Positions 1-8,380 of a stretch of 64,000 bases of DNA are shown piece by piece. The position numbers and the translations under genes were made by a program. Where the stretch lies: assembly GCA_030448125.1 (NCBI GenBank), contig JAUJNO010000004.1:99976-163975 (forward strand). The letters are read 5' to 3'. The notes beneath the pieces are model-generated. The model saw nothing but the letters and a program-made list of their open reading frames with translations. It was not told the origin of the DNA and made no database searches. Source of the DNA: Rubrobacteraceae bacterium. GTDB lineage: Bacteria > Actinomycetota > Rubrobacteria > Rubrobacterales > Rubrobacteraceae. Position 1 is the first letter of the stretch. Each line of letters opens with the position of its first letter.

Positions 1-574
1 CGCGTGCGTTGCCGCGTGCGGCCGCGCCCGTACGCTCGGAACCCCCGGTAGAGTCCGCGCGATCATGGCCACCACGCCCGCGGTCGACGTCGCCCGGCGC
101 CACGTCCGGACGCCGCTCTTCGTAACGCTCCCCGGAGCGCCGTTCCTCGTCGGTCGCGTCCCCGGTCGCGGCAGGACGCGCGGAAGCTCGATCTTCGTCC
201 CGGTAGTACGCGCCGTACGCGCTCCTCCCGGCGGGCCCGCGCTGCAGCCCGAAGTGACCGTAGACCCGCTCCTCGAGCTCCGGCGAGATCTCCTCGTCGT
301 CGTCGAAGGTCGGGGCGTCCTTGATCCTGTCTTTGGACTCCGAGACCTCGATGAGCTGGCGCTTCTCGTTCACCCGGGCCAACTCCCACGGTATCAAGGT
401 GGACTTCAACCCCAGAAGACCCATCTTCACGCCCAGGTACTCCGGCCGGTCGTTCTCGTCCACGAAGAGGTCGTCGACCTTGCCGATCTTCTCGTAGTGC
501 ATGTCGTAGACGGTATAGCCCGCGTACTCGTCTTCTATCGCCTCGAACCGGTCGTCGCGATTCTCGCGCTCCAT
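1..574 (-). CDS. PRC-barrel domain protein (3' end cut by window edge)
   Basis: The reading frame starts at the ATG at 574 behind a strong AAGGAGGA site and stays open to base 1, giving at least 191 residues. The N-terminal ~85 residues read as a PRC-barrel: YTVYDMHYEKIGKVDDLFVDE, then EYLGVKMG and IPWELARV, the usual beta-barrel pattern. The remainder is charged, with a YGHFGLQ stretch and an Arg/Glu/Asp-rich tail. PRC-barrel proteins of this form are common small stress or RNA-associated proteins in actinobacteria, but the exact role is unknown. Two longer frames covering the same bases on either strand are out-of-frame shadows with biased composition. Confidence 0.8.
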   Translation of the reverse strand, partial: MERENRDDRFEAIEDEYAGYTVYDMHYEKIGKVDDLFVDENDRPEYLGVKMGLLGLKSTLIPWELARVNEKRQLIEVSESKDRIKDAPTFDDDEEISPELEERVYGHFGLQRGPAGRSAYGAYYRDEDRASARPAATGDATDEERRSGERYEERRPDVAPGDVDRGRGGHDRADSTGGSERTGAAARGNAR

Positions 575-1143
575 TCCTGGTCCTCCTTGCCTCGATACTT
601 GCTACTACACGTCGTTCCGCCACCGGCTGAACAACCTGGTACGAGGTGTTACCACACACCACCAACGCGTAAACCGCTCTGCAACCAAACCGAACGCGCC
701 GCCGCGCAAACACCCAGCCCCCGTCTCGTACGCTCGGATACCAGGCGCATTTTTGCTTCCCAAAGACACCGCCCAACGAGAGACCATGCGCCATCGAAAG
801 CACTGTCCCCCGGGACATCCTTTCCCCGTAACCGGATACTTTCCGAAAACTTGGTACTTATATCTTAACGGGAACCCAGCATATCTTAACTAAATAACCG
901 CAAATACACGCTTATATCAGTTGAATGGGGGTGACGAAACACGATACTATTACGGCTTGCAGCCGAGAGAGAGGGTTGTGAGAGTGGGTTGTAAGCATTT
1001 TCTTGTAGCGGCCGGGCGGGGGTGAAGGAAGCCTCTAAGCGATAGGCTCTGCAAGTGTATGTGTAGTGGGCTAGTAGAGGAGGACGGTCACGGAAGCTAA
1101 CGGTAAGGGCCGCGAGCAGGTTATTCGCGTAGAGAACTGTTCG
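575..1143. other. Intergenic region with candidate control signals for the betaine transporter
   Basis: No convincing gene lies in these ~570 bases. A nine-base direct repeat TATCTTAAC occurs at 861-869 and 882-890, 21 bp apart (two helical turns), which would suit a dimeric regulator. A possible sigma-A promoter reads TTGAAT at 921-926 and TACTAT at 945-950 (18-bp spacer). An AGGAGG-like site at 1077-1083 sits near the expected start of the ATPase gene. The stretch from about 840 to 960 is clearly more AT-rich than its surroundings. Confidence 0.4.
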
Positions 1144-2398
1144 GTGGTCTTCGGGAGGCGCGCCCAACAGGCGCTGGAGATGCGACGCTCCGGCAGGAGC
1201 AAGGCCGAGGTCGAGAGGGCTACCGGGTCGACTATCGGGGCCTTTGATAACAACTTCGACGTGAACAGAGGTGAGATCTTCGTGATCATCGGCCTCTCCG
1301 GGAGCGGGAAGTCCACGATCTTACGGGCCATTAACGGACTGAACGAGCCGACCGAAGGGAACGTCTTTCTCGACGGCGACAACATCTCCAAGATGTCGGC
1401 CAAGGAGTTACGGGAGGTGCGGAGGCGCAAGATCGGGATGGTCTTCCAGCACTTCGGCCTTCTGCCGACCCGCACGGTCATGGACAACGTGACCTTCGGC
1501 CTCGAGGTCAAGGGCGCGTCGGCCTCGGAGCGCAAGAATGCCGGCGAGGAGGCGCTGCAGCTGGTCGGTCTGCAAGGCCAGGGCAAGAAGATGACCTCGG
1601 AGCTGTCGGGCGGCATGCAGCAGCGGGTGGGGCTCGCGCGAGCTCTGGCCACCCAGCAGGAGCTTCTGCTCATGGACGAGCCGTTCAGCGCCCTCGACCC
1701 GCTCATCCGGCGGGACATGCAGAACTTGTTCCTCAAGATCCAGGGCGAGGTGCAGCGGACGGTCGTCTTCGTGACGCACGACCTGGACGAGGCCCTGATG
1801 CTCGGGCACCGGGTGGCGATCATGAAGGACGGCGAGATCGTGCAGCTCGGCACGCCCGAGGAAATTCTGCGAGAGCCCTGCGACCGATTATGTCGAGCGT
1901 TTCGTCGAGGACGTAGACTACGCCAAGGTCCGCACCGCCGAGAGCGTGATGGTCCCCGTCAAAGAGGTCGCCTACTTGAACGAAGGCCCAACGGTCGTGC
2001 TAAGGAGGATGAGGCAGCTCGGCCAGTCCCACATGTTCGTGGTGGACGACGAGCGACGGCTCCAGGGTCTCGTCGAGGTCGAGGAGGTCGCCCGGCTCGC
2101 CGAGCGCGACGAGCGGGAGTTGAGAGCGGCGGTGGACGACGAGACGCCGAAGATCGAGCGGACAACTTATCTACGCGAGATCCTGCCGCTCTTCGTGGAG
2201 CACGACGTGCCCGTGGCCGTCTGCGACGAGGCCGACCGCCTCGAAGGCGTCGTCGTCCGCGGGGCCTTGATAGCGGGCCTTACCACAACCACCGAGCACA
2301 ACGGCGAAGGCCAGGTACCCTTCGAGGACGAGGGGCGCCCCGAGGGCGCCGTCCTACGCGGCAGCGAAACCGGCCAAGAGACGGACGGGGGGCGTTAG
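1144..2398 (+). CDS. proV: Glycine betaine/proline ABC transporter ATP-binding protein, frameshifted
   Basis: This is the cytoplasmic ATPase of an osmoprotectant importer. Frame 1 carries Walker A GLSGSGKST, the signature LSGGMQQR, Walker B LLLMDEP and the VTHD switch His, ending near EEILREP at ~1878. There the family-typical continuation (ATDYVERFVEDVDYAKVRT) appears in frame 2 because of one extra base around 1876-1880. Frame 2 then runs through two CBS domains to the TAG at 2396-2398. Frame 1 stays open by chance (an Arg-rich shadow) and joins the permease frame, giving a spurious 759-residue fusion. Conserved sequence also extends upstream of the GTG at 1144 (IRVENCSVVFG), but no ATG, GTG or TTG exists there. 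A GTC at 1087, 4 nt after GAGGAGG, may be a mutated GTG. The frameshift could be a mutation or a sequence error. Confidence 0.8.
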
Positions 2399-2400
2399 GT

Positions 2401-3423
2401 ATGCTCGCTTTCTTACAGCGGAACCTCGTACCGGAGCTTCCGCTAGAAGACTGGACCAGCAGCTTCGTCGACTACATACAGGACATCAAGGTCATCGACG
2501 ATTTCTTCGATCTCGTGAAGGACGGCATCGGCGGTTTCGTCGGCGCGCTCGAGGCCGCCCTGACCGCGCCGCCGGCGCTGTTGATGGTCGCCATACTCGC
2601 GGCGATAGCCTTCTTTGTATCTGGCTGGCGGGTGGCCGTCTTCTCGGTGTTGGGCTTCCTGCTGATCATCAGTATCGGGCTCTGGGCGGACACGATGCTC
2701 TCCCTGGCGCTGGTCCTGGCGTCGACCGTGATCTCGCTGCTTATAGGAGTGCCGATCGGGGTGCTGGCGGCCAAGTCGCGGATCTTGGAGGCGGGCGCGA
2801 GACCCACGCTGGACATAATGCAGACGATGCCCGCGTTCGTGTACCTGGTCCCCATGGTCGTGTTCCTGGGGCTCGGCGGCGCGCCAGCGCTCGTCGCGAC
2901 GGTCATCTTCGCCGCGCCTCCCGCGGTGAGGCTGACGATGCTTGGCATCCAGCAGGTGCCCAAGAACACTGTCGAGGCGGCCCATGCTTTCGGGGCGACA
3001 CCCTGGCAAACCCTGCGTAAGGTCGAACTGCCGCAGGCTCTGCCGACCATCATGGCCGGGGTCAACCAGGTGATCATGCTCGCCCTCTCGATGGTGGTCA
3101 TCGCCGCGCTCGTCGGGGCCGAGGGCCTGGGCCAGGCCGTCGTCCGGGGCTTGAGCCAGCTCGACGTGGGCAGGGCGTTTATCGGTGGCGTGGGGATCGT
3201 GGTTATCGCCATCTACCTCGACCGCGTCACGAGGCCGCTCGGTAGCCTCATCCAGCGCAAGCCGGGTGCCAAGAAGGCCAAGGGCGCGCTGTCGAAGGTC
3301 CTCCCGGGCAGGAAGAAGGAGGCCGATGTAGATCCCGACACGGCCGGTACCACCGGGTCCGGCGCGGAAGACACCGCGGGGGCAGCAGGCGCGAAGGTCG
3401 GCACTGGCGGCGGCTCGGCTTGA
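2401..3423 (+). CDS. proW: Glycine betaine/proline ABC transporter permease
   Basis: This is the inner-membrane permease partner of the upstream ATPase, starting 2 nt after its stop. An amphipathic N-terminus (FVDYIQDIKVIDDFFDLVKDGIGG) precedes several hydrophobic segments between residues ~55 and 285. The EAA loop that docks on the ATPase reads EAAHAFGATPWQTLRKVELP, followed by PTIMAGVNQVIMLALSMVVIAAL, typical of ProW/OpuAB. The tail after residue ~285 is unusual: a basic stretch (KPGAKKAKGALSKVLPGRKK) followed by a Gly/Ala/Thr-rich disordered end not normally seen in the family. About 340 residues. Together with the three lipoproteins downstream it forms a complete ATPase, permease and binding-protein cluster. 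Confidence 0.9.
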   Translation: MLAFLQRNLVPELPLEDWTSSFVDYIQDIKVIDDFFDLVKDGIGGFVGALEAALTAPPALLMVAILAAIAFFVSGWRVAVFSVLGFLLIISIGLWADTMLSLALVLASTVISLLIGVPIGVLAAKSRILEAGARPTLDIMQTMPAFVYLVPMVVFLGLGGAPALVATVIFAAPPAVRLTMLGIQQVPKNTVEAAHAFGATPWQTLRKVELPQALPTIMAGVNQVIMLALSMVVIAALVGAEGLGQAVVRGLSQLDVGRAFIGGVGIVVIAIYLDRVTRPLGSLIQRKPGAKKAKGALSKVLPGRKKEADVDPDTAGTTGSGAEDTAGAAGAKVGTGGGSA

Positions 3424-3599
3424 GCCCCGCCCGCTGCCCGATCCGCGTCTCTCTCGTGAGAGGCGGACGCCCGGAACGCGGAGGTGCGAGGAAGAAAAAC
3501 TGATCCAGCACGGACGCGCGAGCGTAAAGAGAGTGTGAACCCCCCGGTCCGATGCGTTCCAGACGCACACGAGACTTGCCGGCTAGAGAAGGAAGGTCG

Positions 3600-4487
3600 A
3601 TGAAGGCGAGTAAGAAACTTTTAGCGGTAATCCTCGCGCTCGTTGTGGGCGCCGTCGCGGCGGGCTGCGGTGGCGGCTCCCCGGAGAGCAGGGAGCTCAA
3701 CCTCGGCGTCGCGACGGGCTGGGACGAGGCCGCGGTAATCGCGAACCTCTCGAAGATCGTCATGGAAGAGGACCTCGGCTACGGGGAGGTCCGGCTCCAG
3801 GAGCTCGAGCTAGGCCCCGTGATCCAGGGTGTCGCCAGCGGCGACCTGGATGCGTACCAGGACATATGGCTCCCGAACCACCAGGCGCAGATCGACGAGG
3901 TAGAGAACGACGTTGTGCAGCTCGACCCCTGGTACGAGGGTTCGACCGAGTTCGGCATAGCGGTACCCACTTACATGACGAACGTCAACGCTATCCCCGA
4001 TCTCAACCAGACCGGCGTCGACCAGATCCTCGGTATCGAGCCGGGCGCGATCATCTCGGAGAGGATCCCCGAGAGCGTCATACCGACGTACAACCTTGAG
4101 CAAGAGTATGTGCAGTCGAGCACGCCGAGCATGCTCTCCCAGGTCGATGAGCTTAGCAACAACCAGGAGGAGTTCGCCTTCGTCGCCTGGCGGCCGCACT
4201 GGATGAACGCGAAGTACGACTTCAAGTTCCTTGAGGATCCAGAGGACGGTCTGACCGATCTGAACGACGGGGCGACGATCTTGTCGATCGTCAACGAGGA
4301 TCTGCCCGACGACGACCCCGTGGCCTACGCGTTCCTGGACGCGATAACGCTCACCGAGGAGCAGGTCAACGAGATAGAGAACATAAACCCCAACGATTAC
4401 GCGGAGTCGGCCAGGACCTGGCTGGAGGACAACCGCGACGTCGCGCAGCCCTGGATCGACGCCGCGCGAGAAGCGGAGGAGTCTTAG
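3600..4487 (+). CDS. Glycine betaine ABC transporter substrate-binding lipoprotein (copy 1)
   Basis: This is an OpuAC-type binding protein that would be anchored outside the membrane and deliver quaternary amines to the permease. The start chosen is the ATG at 3600 behind AGAAGGAAGG; a longer in-frame ATG at 3552 gives an Arg-rich non-signal N-terminus. Residues 1-22 form a signal peptide with lipobox VAAGC. The mature protein begins with a Gly-rich linker. The OpuAC domain contains GDLDAYQDIWLPNH, LDPWYEG and FVAWRPHWMNAKYD, with the Trp and Tyr residues expected for cation binding. It is 295 residues, exactly the length of the next gene, with which it shares extended blocks (LLGIEP-like, DDPVAYAF, RPHWM/SPHWM), so the two are tandem duplicates. 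Confidence 0.9.
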   Translation: MKASKKLLAVILALVVGAVAAGCGGGSPESRELNLGVATGWDEAAVIANLSKIVMEEDLGYGEVRLQELELGPVIQGVASGDLDAYQDIWLPNHQAQIDEVENDVVQLDPWYEGSTEFGIAVPTYMTNVNAIPDLNQTGVDQILGIEPGAIISERIPESVIPTYNLEQEYVQSSTPSMLSQVDELSNNQEEFAFVAWRPHWMNAKYDFKFLEDPEDGLTDLNDGATILSIVNEDLPDDDPVAYAFLDAITLTEEQVNEIENINPNDYAESARTWLEDNRDVAQPWIDAAREAEES

Positions 4488-4560
4488 GGCAAGGACCCGT
4501 ACGGGGTAGGGCGGATAAAGTCGTGGAGCGAGGCTTGATCTTCACGGCGTAAAGCGGTTC

Positions 4561-4600
4561 GGGCGACCTCTCAACGGGGGTCGCCCCGCTCTTTGCGGGG
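4561..4600 (+). promoter_or_regulatory. Overlapping hairpins between binding-protein genes
   Basis: GGGCGACC (4561-4568) pairs with GGTCGCCC (4579-4586), while CCCCGC (4584-4589) pairs with GCGGGG (4595-4600). The shared bases 4584-4586 make the two stems mutually exclusive. There is no U-tract. The structure could be an mRNA stabiliser or an attenuator-like switch between the first two binding-protein genes. Confidence 0.4.
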
Positions 4601-4662
4601 CTCCGGTTCGGGAACTGGTGGCGAACGAAGGGGTGCTTGCTGATGGCAGAGGCGGTAGGTTC

Positions 4663-5550
4663 ATGAGGGCGACGCTCCTCCCGAGGCTCTTCTTCTTGCT
4701 CGTCGTGGGCGCGCTACTCACGGCGGGTTGTGGCGGCGGCGGTGATGGTGGCAAGGCGCTTGAAATCGCGGACATTGGGTGGACCGAGAACACCGCGATC
4801 TCGGCACTGACGAAAGTGCTTCTCGAGGAAGAGCTCGGCTACGAGAGGGTCACCGTAAACACCAGCGACCTCGACTCGGTGTATGAGGGCGTGGCCGGAG
4901 GGAACCTGGACGCTTTCCAGGACGTGTGGCTGCCGAACCAGCAGGATCTACTCGGCAGCGTCGAGGATGATGTCGAGCTACTCGGCCCCTGGTATCAGGG
5001 GCAGACCAACCAGGGCATAGGGGTCCCCAGCTACATGGACGCCACGAGCCTGGACCAGCTAACCGAAAGCGAGGCCGATCAGCTACTCGGTATCGAGCCG
5101 AGCTCAGTAGTCATGGAGATAGTTTCCGAAGAGGTCATCCCAGCCTACGACCTCGACCAGAAGCTCGTGGAAGCTAGCACGCAGGGTATGCTCGCCGAGG
5201 TCGATAACCGCTACAACAGCCGGGAGGACTTCGCCTTCGTCGCGTGGTCGCCGCACTGGATGAACCAGCGGTACGACTTTAGATATCTCGAGGACCCGAA
5301 GGACGCTTTTGGCGAGCTAAACAATCCAGCAAAGATACTGATGGTAGTCAACGAGGACCTGTCGGGGGACGACCCCGTGGCCTACGCGTTCATGGACGCG
5401 CTGACGCTCGACGAGGAGCAGCTCAACGACCTCGAAGACACCATAAACGAGGTGGGCGACCCGCTGGAGGGCGCCAGGCAGTGGGCGCGGGAGAACCGCG
5501 ACGTCTGGCAGCCCTGGGTCGAGGCCGCCGAGAGCGCGCGAGACTCTTGA
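4663..5550 (+). CDS. Glycine betaine ABC transporter substrate-binding lipoprotein (copy 2)
   Basis: Second OpuAC-type binding lipoprotein, 295 residues from the ATG at 4663; an earlier GTG at 4618 would add a non-signal extension. The signal peptide ends in lipobox LLTAGC followed by GGGGDGG. OpuAC motifs match copy 1 position by position: GNLDAFQDVWLPNQ, LGPWYQG, FVAWSPHWMNQRYDFRYLEDP and DDPVAYAFMDALTLDEEQ. The ribosome-site leader GCAGAGGCGGTAGGTT just before the ATG recurs before copy 3, so the 5' end was duplicated together with the gene. The copies probably differ in substrate (betaine, choline, proline betaine or similar), which the sequence cannot settle. Confidence 0.9.
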   Translation: MRATLLPRLFFLLVVGALLTAGCGGGGDGGKALEIADIGWTENTAISALTKVLLEEELGYERVTVNTSDLDSVYEGVAGGNLDAFQDVWLPNQQDLLGSVEDDVELLGPWYQGQTNQGIGVPSYMDATSLDQLTESEADQLLGIEPSSVVMEIVSEEVIPAYDLDQKLVEASTQGMLAEVDNRYNSREDFAFVAWSPHWMNQRYDFRYLEDPKDAFGELNNPAKILMVVNEDLSGDDPVAYAFMDALTLDEEQLNDLEDTINEVGDPLEGARQWARENRDVWQPWVEAAESARDS

Positions 5551-5711
5551 GAAAGGACCCGTACACTACGCTAAACTGCGCGAAAGCCGGAGAACGAGGC
5601 GCGCCGTTCGGAGCGGCGGCCTCCTCCGAGAGCCCTCGCTCTTCCGGTTTCTCGTGTCGGCGGTAGCGGTGAGAGAAAGGATTTCGGCAGGTGGACAGAG
5701 GCGGTAGGTTT

Positions 5712-6659
5712 ATGAAGACGGCGATTTTAGGTCTCTTGCTCGTCGTAGGGGTGTTCGCGTTCGGTGCCTGCGGCGGGGGCGGAGGGGCGGGTGGCTCTGA
5801 CGAGACCGTAAACTTCGGCACGGTGGACTGGCCCGAGGCCATAGCCAAGACGAACGTCTCCTCGACCATAGTCGATGCGCTGGGCTACGAGACCCAGATC
5901 CAGGAGCTCGGGGTGCCGACCGTCTTCCAGGGGCTCGAGACCGGAGAGCTCGACGTCTTCGTCGAGGCGTGGTTCCCGACGATGCAGACCAACTTCGACG
6001 CGGTAGACGACGTCGAGTCCGTCACGACCAACCTGGATGAAGCGACCTTCAGCGTCGCCGTCAACGAGGAGGCCTGCGAGGCCGGCGTCACCTCGCACGA
6101 AGACCTGGCGAGGTTTGCGGACAGGTTCGAGGAGGGCGGGACGCCGACCATCTACGGTCTCGAGCCCGGCAACGACGGCAACCAGGTCGTGCTCGACATG
6201 ATCGAGAACGACCAGTACGACCTGGGCGATTGGAAGCTGGTCGAGTCGAGCACCAACGGCATGCTCAGCGAGGTAGACCGGCGCATCGCCGACGGCGAGT
6301 GGGTCGCCTGGACCGGCTGGGAGCCGCACTGGATGAACAACAGGTACGACATGTGCCTGCTCGAGGACCCGGAGGAGGCGTGGGGCGGTACCTCCCACGT
6401 CGAGACCCTCGTCAACCAGGACTTCCCCGAGCAGTTCCCCGAGCTCTACCCGTTCTTCGAGCAGATGAAGGTCTCCCCGGACATCCAGAGGGAGCTTATA
6501 GACCTGATCGACAACTCCGGCCTGCCACCCGAGGAGGTCGCCCTGCAGTGGCTCAGGGAGAACCCCGACGTCACGGAGAACTGGCTCGCGGGCGTTCCGG
6601 CCGCCGACGGCTCCGACGGCTCCGAGGCCCTCCAGCGGTACCTCGAAGAGAGAAGCTAG
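5712..6659 (+). CDS. Glycine betaine ABC transporter substrate-binding lipoprotein (copy 3, divergent)
   Basis: Third OpuAC-type binding lipoprotein, 315 residues from the ATG at 5712, which follows AGAGGCGGTAGG. Signal peptide with lipobox FGAC, then a Gly linker. It keeps TVDWPEAIAKTNV near the N-terminus, GELDVFVEAWFPTM, TIYGLEPGNDGN and WTGWEPHWMNNRYDMCLLEDP, but is clearly more distant from copies 1 and 2. It also has two Cys in the mature domain and a longer C-terminus (VAADGSDGSEA-type linker), resembling ProX-like proteins that recognise other compatible solutes. It is the last gene of the cluster, with a terminator 17 bases downstream. Confidence 0.88.
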   Translation: MKTAILGLLLVVGVFAFGACGGGGGAGGSDETVNFGTVDWPEAIAKTNVSSTIVDALGYETQIQELGVPTVFQGLETGELDVFVEAWFPTMQTNFDAVDDVESVTTNLDEATFSVAVNEEACEAGVTSHEDLARFADRFEEGGTPTIYGLEPGNDGNQVVLDMIENDQYDLGDWKLVESSTNGMLSEVDRRIADGEWVAWTGWEPHWMNNRYDMCLLEDPEEAWGGTSHVETLVNQDFPEQFPELYPFFEQMKVSPDIQRELIDLIDNSGLPPEEVALQWLRENPDVTENWLAGVPAADGSDGSEALQRYLEERS

Positions 6660-6675
6660 CTAAGGCCACGCCTTC

Positions 6676-6718
6676 AGAAGACGCTCTCGCCCGATGGCGG
6701 GGGCGTCTTCTTGCTTTT
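6676..6718 (+). terminator. Rho-independent terminator after the betaine cluster
   Basis: GAAGACGC (6677-6684) pairs with GCGTCTTC (6703-6710), extended by an A-T pair, and is followed by TTGCTTTT. It closes the transporter operon. Confidence 0.8.
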
Positions 6719-6911
6719 CATACCCGATACCGCTGCGTCGGCAGAGGCTAGCGAGAAGATAAGCTAGGAGCGACCGGCTTCAGGCTCGGAGCCCCTTGCG
6801 GTGACTCGTTCGAGGCAATAAAGTTTATAGTCCAGGTTCGTGTGGTTCAGAGTCCACAAACCACTAATCGGGACAATCTGTAATAAAGCTGTTTGACGCG
6901 GGAGGAACCCT

Positions 6912-8336
6912 ATGTCTGCTCGCCCCAACGTCGTAGTGATCGTGTCGGACACCTTCCGCCGCGACCATCTGGGGGCGTATGGGAATCCGGCCATCCACAC
7001 GCCCTACCTCGACAGGTTCGCGCGCTCTTCCGTGGTGTTCGACCGGCACGTGATCTCTTCTTTCCCGACTATGCCGGCGCGGGCGGACCTCTTGACGGGT
7101 AGCTTCTCCTACACGTTCATGGGCTGGGAGCCCTTGCCGTCTCACCTTCCCACTCTTCCCGGGCTACTCTCCAGGGCCGGTTACCTGACGATGGGCATCG
7201 TGGATACGCCGTTCTTCGTCCGCAACGGGTACGGGTACGACCGCGGTTTCGACGACTTCATCTGGGTCCGGGGCCAGGGCGACGACACGAGACCACAAGA
7301 GCGTTCCGACTACCGCGCGACCTGGAGGTCCGAGTCCGACCGGCTCGTGGCGCGCACGGTTACGGAGGCCGAGCACTGGCTCGAGAGGCACTACAAGGAG
7401 AACTTCTTCCTCTACGTGGATACCTGGGACCCGCACGAGCCCTGGGACGCGCCCGAGTACTACACCCGGATGTACCGGCCCGGGTACGAAGGACGAGGGC
7501 TCTACCCGAGCTACGGGAAGTGGGAGGAAGCGGGGCTCACGCGGGACGACATAGACCTCGCCCACGCCATGTACTGCGGCGAGGTGACCATGGTCGACTT
7601 CTGGATAGGCCGGCTGCTGACGAAGCTCGACGTGCTCGGGCTGGGGGACAACACGGTGATCTTCTTCGTCTCGGACCACGGGTTCTACTTCGGCGAGCAC
7701 GGGTACTTCGGCAAAGCAGAGTGGATCAACGACAATTGGGCGACCGTCACCGAGGGCACGGTGGTGCCGTCTTGGCTGCCCGACTCGTGGCTCTTGACGG
7801 TCGGTTGGTCTCCCCTGTACCAGGAGCTCACGAGGGTCCCCCTGATCGTTCACGCTCCCGGGCTGGCGCCGGGTCGCCGCGAAGCTTTAACGACCGCGCC
7901 GGACCTGGCGCCGACCATCCTCGAGCTGACCGGGGTTGAGCGCCCGTCGGCCATGCAAGGAGAACCTTTCCTGGACGTCCTCGTGGGGAGCAAGGACGAG
8001 CACCGGCCGTTCGTCGTCAGCTCCTGGCCACTCTACTTCGCGGAGGGTGAGATCACCACCGCCGTCGACTCCAGGCCCCGGCGCATCTCGAGCTACATGC
8101 CGCTCACCGTCACCACCCGGGACAGGTCGGTTATCCTCGGCGGGCCCGACGACAGGCCGGAGCTCTACGACCTCGCACGAGACCCGCGCGAGCAGACGAA
8201 CGCGTGGGACGCCCGCGCCCGCGAAGGGAAGGATCTGTGCGAAAAGGCGCTCTCGTTCCTGGAGGAGCAAGGCACGCCCGACGGCCTCCTGGCGCCGAGG
8301 CGCAAAGCCCTCGAAAGCGCCGTGCCGCGCGGGTGA
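6912..8336 (+). CDS. Sulfatase-family hydrolase with Thr at the nucleophile position
   Basis: A 474-residue alkaline-phosphatase-superfamily protein, started by the ATG at 6912 behind GGGAGGA. Metal-site blocks are present: VVVIVSDTFRRDHLGAYG near the N-terminus and FFVSDHGFYFGEHGYFGK mid-protein, plus LYVDTWDPHEPWDAP. The canonical sulfatase motif C/S-x-P-x-R, whose first residue becomes formylglycine, reads T53-M-P-A-R57 here. Thr replaces the modifiable Cys, so a formylglycine-dependent sulfatase reaction looks unlikely. A Thr nucleophile occurs in phosphodiesterase and phosphomutase branches of the superfamily, so the substrate may be a phospho- rather than sulfo-ester (inference). No signal peptide, so probably cytoplasmic. 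It is a single-gene unit, convergent with glyS. Confidence 0.8.
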   Translation: MSARPNVVVIVSDTFRRDHLGAYGNPAIHTPYLDRFARSSVVFDRHVISSFPTMPARADLLTGSFSYTFMGWEPLPSHLPTLPGLLSRAGYLTMGIVDTPFFVRNGYGYDRGFDDFIWVRGQGDDTRPQERSDYRATWRSESDRLVARTVTEAEHWLERHYKENFFLYVDTWDPHEPWDAPEYYTRMYRPGYEGRGLYPSYGKWEEAGLTRDDIDLAHAMYCGEVTMVDFWIGRLLTKLDVLGLGDNTVIFFVSDHGFYFGEHGYFGKAEWINDNWATVTEGTVVPSWLPDSWLLTVGWSPLYQELTRVPLIVHAPGLAPGRREALTTAPDLAPTILELTGVERPSAMQGEPFLDVLVGSKDEHRPFVVSSWPLYFAEGEITTAVDSRPRRISSYMPLTVTTRDRSVILGGPDDRPELYDLARDPREQTNAWDARAREGKDLCEKALSFLEEQGTPDGLLAPRRKALESAVPRG

Positions 8337-8340
8337 GCGG

Positions 8341-8356
8341 AGCCCGGCACCGGGCT
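8341..8356. terminator. Short hairpin between convergent genes
   Basis: AGCCCG (8341-8346) pairs with CGGGCT (8351-8356) around GCAC. It lies 4 bases after the sulfatase-family stop and 25 bases from the glyS stop. There is no strong U-tract, so it would be a weak terminator. Confidence 0.45.
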
Positions 8357-8380
8357 TCACACTACACTGCCCGCGATCTT

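Noticed and set aside
65..868. 267-residue plus-strand frame at the left edge
   Set aside because: It is antisense to a well-supported PRC-barrel gene with a strong ribosome site; its residues show shadow composition.
1144..3423. 759-residue ABC ATPase-permease fusion
   Set aside because: The central ~170 residues are an Arg-rich shadow; the true CBS-containing C-terminus is in frame 2, so this is a frameshift artefact.
2443..3570. Long minus-strand frames opposite the permease
   Set aside because: His/Arg/Gln-rich composition and no ribosome site; typical antisense open frames of GC-rich DNA.
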